DNA of 64,000 nucleotides from Corynebacterium gerontici (lineage in GTDB: Bacteria > Actinomycetota > Actinomycetes > Mycobacteriales > Mycobacteriaceae), in contig NZ_CP033897.1 in the NCBI RefSeq assembly GCF_003813985.1, positions 744,001 to 808,000 of the forward strand, given 5' to 3'. The position numbers and the translations under genes are program-made. Positions within the stretch are counted from its first letter, which is position 1, and the number at the start of each line of letters is the position of its first letter. The notes beneath the pieces are model-generated. The model was given only the letters and a program-made list of their open reading frames with translations. It had not been told where the DNA came from and made no database searches. Below are positions 59,553 through 64,000 of the stretch, in pieces.

Positions 59553-61021
59553 CGTCGAAAACCCCTCACTGTTCTAGCCTTACGATTCTTTGGCGACCCC
59601 AACCAACTGCAGCGGCTATACGCCATGATCAGACACGCCGCTAGGTCAATCTTTTGCCCCCTCGACGGTTTCGATAGCTTCATACCGCGTTGCGATTCCT
59701 CCACAGAGGCGCGCAACACATGCGCAGAAAGCTCCGACTCCCCAGAGTGAGTCAAAAGTTCAGCGCTCACAGCAGTACGCAAATCTTGCGTCGCCGGACT
59801 CAAGCGCTGTGTAGATTGCGGAAACTTGTGAACCGGTAGCCCATCTTCAGACAGCACTTGCAGCGAGCGTTGCCAGCGAAAAGGATCGGCAACCACTTCC
59901 ACAACTTTGAATGTTGCCGCAAGCTCCCGTATCCGGTCTTCCACCTCAAGGACAGGCACCTCGTATCCCTCTTCCTGCTTATGTGGCTCCCACAACCCGC
60001 CGATCTGAAAATGAGGCCTCGAAGACACACTGCCAACCAGAATCGCAGTCGAGTCGTTGTTCATTGACCCATCAAGCGACAGCACTACTTTCGACCCTCG
60101 AGGGATACGCACATCAGGCCTCGAGCACCGCTTCCACGCATCAGGTGGGACAGCGGGCTCAGCAGATTGCTCAACCCATTGCCCAAGACGCGCCCGCCTG
60201 AACTCCAACTCCCTCGTCGTAGGCGGCAACTGTCCCCGAATAGCCTTCTCCGAAAGCCAATCACCATACGCAGGATTAGCGATAGCCCACGTTTCAGGAT
60301 CATCAATCGGCAATGAAGGATCAGCACCAAACTCAACTAGCTTGAAGCTTCGGTCTTCAGCATTTGCACGGCCACGAACCACCAAATCCCACAAAGGAGA
60401 AATGTCCTTAAATCTCGCAGGGGAAGGTGTACCAATAGCCAGCACTTTGGAGCCTTCACGCTTACCGGCGGAAAAGATCGTGGCCTCGAAACTGTCCTTG
60501 CGAACAAAACCAATCTCATCAACGATGCCCAAAGTGAGGTCTTCGCCCTCAATTCGTTGCGCTTCAGCGGGAAGGGCTAGCAGCTTGGAATCCGTCGCCG
60601 GTATCTCAATCCGATCAATGTAGACCTTGCAGCGCTTCGCTAGCTCTTCGTTGAGTTCCACCATGCGCGCCGCTGTCTTCAACATGGCCGTTGCCCGCCG
60701 CTCATCCTGAGCCACAATCGCGCAACGAGCACCCTCAATCCCCGACATGAAAATGTGGTGCAACCCGATAGCGGCGGCTAAGCCACTCTTGCCATTGCCA
60801 CGCGGAATCACCCAACAAGCAAGCGAAGTCTCAGGATCATCCAGCAACGTGCGACACATCTCCACCTGCCAATCACGCAACAGCAACGGACTACCCGCCC
60901 CCTTGCCTCGAGGAACCCGTAGATAGCGACTGCAGAACAGACGAAGTTGATCAGCGCCCTTACTTCGAGGCTTCCACGGCAATGGCGAAAGCTCAGCCGC
61001 CTTTTTGGGACCAGCTCCCAT
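59549..61021 (-). CDS. terL: Phage terminase large subunit
   Basis: 490 aa DNA-packaging motor. The ATPase domain shows the Walker-A-like VIPRGNGKSGLAAAIG, then GARCAIVAQDERRAT, and the Walker B region LTLGIVDEIGFV. The C-terminal RNase-H-like nuclease has VLSLDGSMNNDSTAILVG and EVVADPFRW with acidic residues. ATG 61021 has GGAGG at six bases; TTG 61027 is alternative. No small-subunit gene was found upstream, where HNH is encoded. Confidence 0.93.
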   Translation of the reverse strand: MGAGPKKAAELSPLPWKPRSKGADQLRLFCSRYLRVPRGKGAGSPLLLRDWQVEMCRTLLDDPETSLACWVIPRGNGKSGLAAAIGLHHIFMSGIEGARCAIVAQDERRATAMLKTAARMVELNEELAKRCKVYIDRIEIPATDSKLLALPAEAQRIEGEDLTLGIVDEIGFVRKDSFEATIFSAGKREGSKVLAIGTPSPARFKDISPLWDLVVRGRANAEDRSFKLVEFGADPSLPIDDPETWAIANPAYGDWLSEKAIRGQLPPTTRELEFRRARLGQWVEQSAEPAVPPDAWKRCSRPDVRIPRGSKVVLSLDGSMNNDSTAILVGSVSSRPHFQIGGLWEPHKQEEGYEVPVLEVEDRIRELAATFKVVEVVADPFRWQRSLQVLSEDGLPVHKFPQSTQRLSPATQDLRTAVSAELLTHSGESELSAHVLRASVEESQRGMKLSKPSRGQKIDLAACLIMAYSRCSWLGSPKNRKARTVRGFRR

Positions 61022-61045
61022 TACCAACCTCCAATCTCACTATGT

Positions 61046-61057
61046 GGGATAGTGTAT
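61046..61057 (-). promoter_or_regulatory. Shared element GGGATAGTGTAT, copy upstream of terL
   Basis: Same 12-mer as at 57040, here 25 bp before the terL ATG and part of a palindrome CACTAT GTGGG ATAGTG (61038-61054). A candidate late promoter or operator. Confidence 0.5.
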
Positions 61058-61131
61058 CTCAAAATAATTCTCTCTCGTGTTTAGCCATCGGGGGCGCTCG
61101 CGTTGGCTTTGGGGGATAGCCCCCAGGTGCT

Positions 61132-61476
61132 CTAGGGGCGCGCGTGGCTGATTTTTTCTTCCCGCGCATGGGTTCCTCTTGCTGCGCCTCGTTTGCGGTT
61201 GCATGAGCCGCATACAACGTCAATGTCTTGGAGGCGGATCGCTTTGCCTTGGGCTTGTCGTTGCCAAGCTTGTGGGCTGTGATCGGCCTGAAGATCGGCA
61301 GTTGCGCCGCAATCTGAACAGAAGGGTTGGAGGCGGCGGGCACGTTCCGAGAGCCTGCGCCAACGGGAGTTGTAGCCGCGCTTATTTGGTGATGGTTTGG
61401 CTGAGTGTGCGGTGTGCTCTGGGCATCGTGTTTTGTTGCTTGGGGTGCCGCAGATGATGCAATAGGTGTTTGTCAT
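61132..61476 (-). CDS. Phage HNH endonuclease
   Basis: 114 aa. The N-terminus has a zinc-binding CIICGTPSNKTRCPEH, then RRLSERARRLQPFCSDCGATADLQADHSPQAW and DIDVVCGSCNRKRGAARG: the second Cys pair and the His/Asn positions of the HNH fold. Such proteins next to TerL take part in packaging-linked DNA cutting in HK97-like phages. ATG 61476. Confidence 0.85.
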   Translation of the reverse strand: MTNTYCIICGTPSNKTRCPEHTAHSAKPSPNKRGYNSRWRRLSERARRLQPFCSDCGATADLQADHSPQAWQRQAQGKAIRLQDIDVVCGSCNRKRGAARGTHAREEKISHARP

Positions 61477-61503
61477 GGTCGATCCTTTCTCTAGGTGGTG
61501 TGC

Positions 61504-61680
61504 CTAGTTGTGTGCCAGTTTTTCGGCTGTGTCTACGAGTTGGTTCGCGAGGGCAAAAGTTTCGGCAATGGTGAGTAGATGGCGCGTGTTGCCTAGGTAG
61601 AGGCAAACGTATGGATTATTCGTCTTGCGTGATTTATGCGCATGAACTTTTGCGGTTGTTTCTTGCTCTGGGATTAGCAT
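61504..61680 (-). CDS. Small phage protein, 58 aa
   Basis: Found by hand translation: MLIPEQETTAKVHAHKSRKT, then NNPYVCLYLGNTRHLLTIAE and TFALANQLVDTAEKLAHN. AAGGAG lies eight bases before the ATG. The C-terminal amphipathic 'LTIAETFALANQLVDTAE' pattern recurs in small actinophage proteins near replication genes. Function unknown. Confidence 0.7.
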   Translation of the reverse strand: MLIPEQETTAKVHAHKSRKTNNPYVCLYLGNTRHLLTIAETFALANQLVDTAEKLAHN

Positions 61681-61730
61681 GGGTATTGCTCCTTGCCTTG
61701 AGGTCGGTTAGAGGGGGGGCATGTCTTAGA

Positions 61731-61807
61731 AAGTGGACGAAGTGGACGAAGTGGACGGCTTCGGTAGTTTTAGGTAGATCCGTCCACTTCGGCCGGTTCG
61801 TCCACTT
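61731..61807. repeat. Iteron-like 9-bp repeats, three direct plus two inverted
   Basis: AAGTGGACG occurs in tandem at 61731-61739, 61740-61748 and 61749-61757. Its complement CGTCCACTT is at 61781-61789 and 61799-61807, the last two inside the 3' end of the DUF3631 gene (coding E-V-D). The arms can form a hairpin (GAAGTGGACGG/CCGTCCACTTC). Possible replication-origin iterons, operator, or terminator of the DUF3631 message. Confidence 0.65.
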
Positions 61808-62984
61808 CTAAAGGGTGTGTGGGTCGAAGGGTGGATGCCCAGGCGGATTCAAAGGAGTGGCGATAGTACCCGCGTCTCCGGTCGCCGATTCCGGGGCGTT
61901 CTGGACGAATATTAAATTGTTTGGTTAATACTCTGGATAGACCGTGGGGTGTGAGGTCGCCGTATTTGTGTTCGGAAGTCCACTGTGTTGGGGAGGTGCG
62001 TTTGATCCCTGCGAGCAGGTCGGTAGTTGGCCAGAACCCACAACCTTCAGGCCATGCATCACGAATATCTTTGAGAAGCATGACGTGCCTGGGAAGGTTT
62101 TCCAGTCCCGCTTCCGCGTCCGTCTGAATGTCCTCGAGGTGCTCTGCAATGAGCTTCAGGCAACGTTCTTCCCACTTCCCGCCCGCCGCGCGGGCTACCA
62201 CAAGCATGGGCTCCCACACTTCCGCGCTTCGCCCGGTCAGGCCTTTTGGCAAGTCCGGAATATCTTTGGCCACTGCGTCCTGCACGCTCAGTGCCCATTC
62301 AGCGACCTTTGCGCCTAGTGCGAGGGCATCGTCTTCAATGACGCGCCACCGGGAAGTCTCCACAGTGCCTTCGCGGTCGGGGAGTAGAAGTATTCGAATG
62401 CATCGTTGCCGGGTATCTTCTGGGAGTTTTGGGGAGTTACCGGCCATTGCAACAGCAGCGAAGAGTGGGTGTTCTTCGGTTTCCCAACCGCCATCTTTCA
62501 GCGGCGTAAGCACAGGACGGGTGGCACCTTCGCGGTACCCCGCGTTGATCACAGCGAACACTTCCTTGCCCACATCTGTGTTCATGGTGAGCGACTTTTC
62601 GGCTTCATCAATGAGAATGGTGCGAGGGGCAACCGACAGGGTTCTTGCGATCAAGGCAGGGGAAGAGATCACGGCGGCTTGCATGGCTGCATTGCCGAGG
62701 CGGTTGATGTGGTCTAGGACTGTGCTTTTGCCTGAGCCTGGAACCGGGGATTCGATGAGTAGGCGGGGACTTTGCCCAAGTGAAGGTAAAAGGTAGGTGT
62801 GTGCGATCCAGAGAGTGAGGATGTGCAGATCACCCTCCGAGGCGGTCTTAATGAAGCGCCCTAGCCAGTCTCGGACTTCTTCGAGCACGTTGTCCTTGTG
62901 GGCGTACTTTTGCGCAATGTTTTCCGTGAGCTCGAGGGTCTTACGCGCGGCTTGCTTGCCTTCGAGGGCGATCTGCTGTGTCAC
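61770..62984 (-). CDS. DUF3631 P-loop ATPase, element replication protein
   Basis: 404 aa. Walker A is ESPVPGSGKSTVLDHI, Walker B is TILIDEAEKSL, sensor-like AMAGNSPKLPEDTRQRCIRILL follows (arginine finger region), and the C-terminal DUF3631 part has LLKDIRDAWPEGCGFWPTTDLLAGI. In actinobacterial phages and islands this family stands where a primase-helicase is expected. GTG 62984 is the best start available. Iteron-like repeats overlap its 3' end. Confidence 0.86.
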   Translation of the reverse strand: MTQQIALEGKQAARKTLELTENIAQKYAHKDNVLEEVRDWLGRFIKTASEGDLHILTLWIAHTYLLPSLGQSPRLLIESPVPGSGKSTVLDHINRLGNAAMQAAVISSPALIARTLSVAPRTILIDEAEKSLTMNTDVGKEVFAVINAGYREGATRPVLTPLKDGGWETEEHPLFAAVAMAGNSPKLPEDTRQRCIRILLLPDREGTVETSRWRVIEDDALALGAKVAEWALSVQDAVAKDIPDLPKGLTGRSAEVWEPMLVVARAAGGKWEERCLKLIAEHLEDIQTDAEAGLENLPRHVMLLKDIRDAWPEGCGFWPTTDLLAGIKRTSPTQWTSEHKYGDLTPHGLSRVLTKQFNIRPERPGIGDRRRGYYRHSFESAWASTLRPTHPLEVDEPAEVDGST

Positions 62985-62990
62985 CTCTTG

Positions 62991-63152
62991 TTACACCCCC
63001 TCGCACATGCGGTAAATGTCGAAGCCACGATCATTGCGGTGCTGGTAGGGCGCGAGGCGGTAGGTTGCCTCGAGGCGGCGCTGAAAGCATCTTTGAGCTT
63101 CGCGAAATGCTCTCAGTGGTTCCCCCTCGAGAGGGAGAATTTGTGATAACAT
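62991..63152 (-). CDS. Small phage protein, 53 aa
   Basis: MLSQILPLEGEPLRAFREAQ, then RCFQRRLEATYRLAPYQHRN and DRGFDIYRMCEGV. AAAGG lies eight bases before ATG 63152; the frame is open to 63191. It is basic and helical. It ends 6 bp before the DUF3631 start, consistent with one operon. Function unknown. Confidence 0.6.
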   Translation of the reverse strand: MLSQILPLEGEPLRAFREAQRCFQRRLEATYRLAPYQHRNDRGFDIYRMCEGV

Positions 63153-63215
63153 GACTTTTACCTTTCTGATGTCCCCTCTCCCCACCACCACAGCAGGGAG
63201 GGGGCATCGTTTTGT

Positions 63216-63521
63216 CTAGTGACGAATCTGGAAGGAATCCTCAATGCTCTTGAGGTAGTAGCACTTCTCGCAGGGGTAGTACTCTGCGGGCTGTTGCTTG
63301 ACTGTGGCGATCCCTACGGCGCGTTTTCTTGGGAAGCGGATACCGCAGAGTGTCACGATTTCTGGCAGTGCAAGTCCGTCGTCGAGCCGATCATTGATCG
63401 GAATGTGTACGGGACGCTTTCTTGGCTTCTGCCTGTTAGACTTGGGGTTGCTGTCCTGCTTTTTGGTGGGTGCCGTCTTGACTGTTGCCGCAGTCGAGGC
63501 GGTTTTCTTTTTGCTTGGCAT
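63216..63521 (-). CDS. Small basic protein with Cys pair, possibly zinc-binding
   Basis: 101 aa. A Lys/Thr-rich disordered N-terminus (MPSKKKTASTAATVKTAPTK) precedes a compact C-terminus with LPEIVTLCGIRFPRKRAVG and YYPCEKCYYLKSIE: C...CxxC could bind zinc, as in small actinophage regulators. AAAGG lies before ATG 63521. Function unknown. Confidence 0.62.
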   Translation of the reverse strand: MPSKKKTASTAATVKTAPTKKQDSNPKSNRQKPRKRPVHIPINDRLDDGLALPEIVTLCGIRFPRKRAVGIATVKQQPAEYYPCEKCYYLKSIEDSFQIRH

Positions 63522-63526
63522 GAGTG

Positions 63527-63619
63527 TCACCTTTCTTGGGGGTTGAGGTGGTTGTTGATTTCTCGAAGCTCCCAGAAGATTTGATCCAGGCGCTCAATCA
63601 CGTCGTAGATTTCCGCCAC
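63527..63619 (-). CDS. Very small phage ORF, 30 aa
   Basis: Hand translation gives MAEIYDVIERLDQIF followed by WELREINNHLNPQER. GAAGGAG lies nine bases before GTG 63619, the stop is 5 bp before the next gene, and the sequence is a single amphipathic helix. It fits snugly between two genes, which supports it being real. Confidence 0.5.
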   Translation of the reverse strand: MAEIYDVIERLDQIFWELREINNHLNPQER

Positions 63620-63623
63620 GTGG

Positions 63624-64000
63624 TTAGGCTCCTTCGAACTTTGGTGGAGTAGTGCCGGTGTAGTGCATGAGGATTGTGACTGTGGGAATGTAGTCTTCGT
63701 CTGCTACCTCTTCGCCGCCTAGCCAGATCGGGATTCCGTTGCTGTAGCTGGTGTCATTGGGGCTACCGCCGTTAGAGCTGAGTTCGAGCTGCATTGCGTT
63801 ATCGAAGCGCTCGAGAAGGTCTTCAAGCTCTTCGAGGTAGGTGATGACTTCTTTGAGGTCGAACAAGTCGAGCACTTCATCAAGCACATCTCCGACGGAC
63901 TTGAAGTACGAACCGCTGTCGAGAGTCCTGCGAGTTTTGGCAGGTAGGGCGCGGTAGAGAGATTCGCCGTTGATTGCTTTGAGGTTGTCGATGCAAGCGC
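63624..64000 (-). CDS. Hypothetical phage protein, 5' part outside window
   Basis: The frame is open from the window edge: ...NLKAINGESLYRALPAKTRR, then a leucine/acid-rich DEVLDLFDLKEVITYLEELEDLLER and a C-terminal IPTVTILMHYTGTTPPKFEGA. A GTG at 63887 could start a shorter 87-aa version, but the upstream codons look coding. Acidic, no family recognised. Confidence 0.6.
   Translation of the reverse strand, partial: ACIDNLKAINGESLYRALPAKTRRTLDSGSYFKSVGDVLDEVLDLFDLKEVITYLEELEDLLERFDNAMQLELSSNGGSPNDTSYSNGIPIWLGGEEVADEDYIPTVTILMHYTGTTPPKFEGA

Larger units (their letters stand above)
55716..64000 (-). mobile_element. Integrated phage-like element, right end outside window; tail-less so far
   Basis: All genes here are on the minus strand and point towards the tRNA. 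Reading from the right: small unknowns, DUF3631 ATPase, a 58-aa protein, HNH, TerL, portal, MuF-like protein, scaffold, capsid and connector. In siphophage order tail genes should come after the connector, but only 69 bp remain before the tRNA. No integrase or tail gene is seen in the 8.3 kb visible; an integrase is expected beyond 64000. It fits a capsid-forming satellite (cf-PICI-like) or a truncated prophage. Confidence 0.85.

Noticed and set aside
61059..61343. Possible small terminase subunit overlapping HNH
   Set aside because: Low-complexity Pro/Arg/Lys sequence in the wrong frame of a good HNH gene, no TerS fold visible.

Overview
The window looks like a chromosome segment of a Corynebacterium species close to, but not identical with, C. 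glutamicum. The evidence is the gene order (pmt, betP-type carrier, rsmI, metG, tatD, rpf2, rsmA, ispE, ABC-F; gapB, prfC, pth, rplY, prs, glmU, mfd; mazG, eno, ftsB, DUF501, ppx2), an Rpf2 protein, GapB with a long N-terminal extension, a DtxR-like iron box and MtrA-like direct repeats. The species call is inference from gene content; no database was searched.

Layout. 1-9.9 kb: envelope and osmo-related genes (partial pmt, BCCT betaine-type carrier, YkvI-type carrier), rsmI, metG-tatD and rpf2. 10-16.8 kb: the tightly overlapping rsmA-ispE-ABC-F-hydrolase run and a PepSY membrane protein. 16.8-25 kb: scattered metabolic genes (FMN glutamate-synthase-like, ppk2, acyl-CoA hydrolase, HAD, DUF4184). 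25.1-27.9 kb: a cobalamin riboswitch followed by the cobalt ECF transporter cbiMNQO. 27.9-43.6 kb: mostly minus-strand housekeeping (gapB, pnuC, prfC, two pth paralogues, rplY, pullulanase-prs-glmU, MFS) plus a DUF222-HNH gene under a LexA-type box. 43.6-55.6 kb: tRNA-Gln, TetR, mfd, efeB-efeO with an iron box, mazG, lytic transglycosylase, eno, ftsB, ppx.

55.6-64 kb: an integrated element abutting an unusual tRNA with UAA anticodon. Every element gene is on the minus strand and runs towards the tRNA: unknown small genes, a DUF3631 ATPase, HNH, large terminase, portal, MuF-like head protein, scaffold, capsid and a connector-like protein. The tail genes that should follow are absent because the tRNA border comes next. 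The element is therefore either a tail-less, capsid-encoding phage satellite or a truncated prophage. Its right end lies outside the window.

The most striking global signal is not a gene. The 11-mer CGTCGAAAAGC occurs exactly 17 times (10 in one orientation, 7 in the other), spread across the whole window, in both coding and intergenic DNA and in more than one reading frame. About 0.03 copies would be expected from base composition. It behaves like a dispersed genome-wide signal sequence, for example uptake-like or protein-binding.
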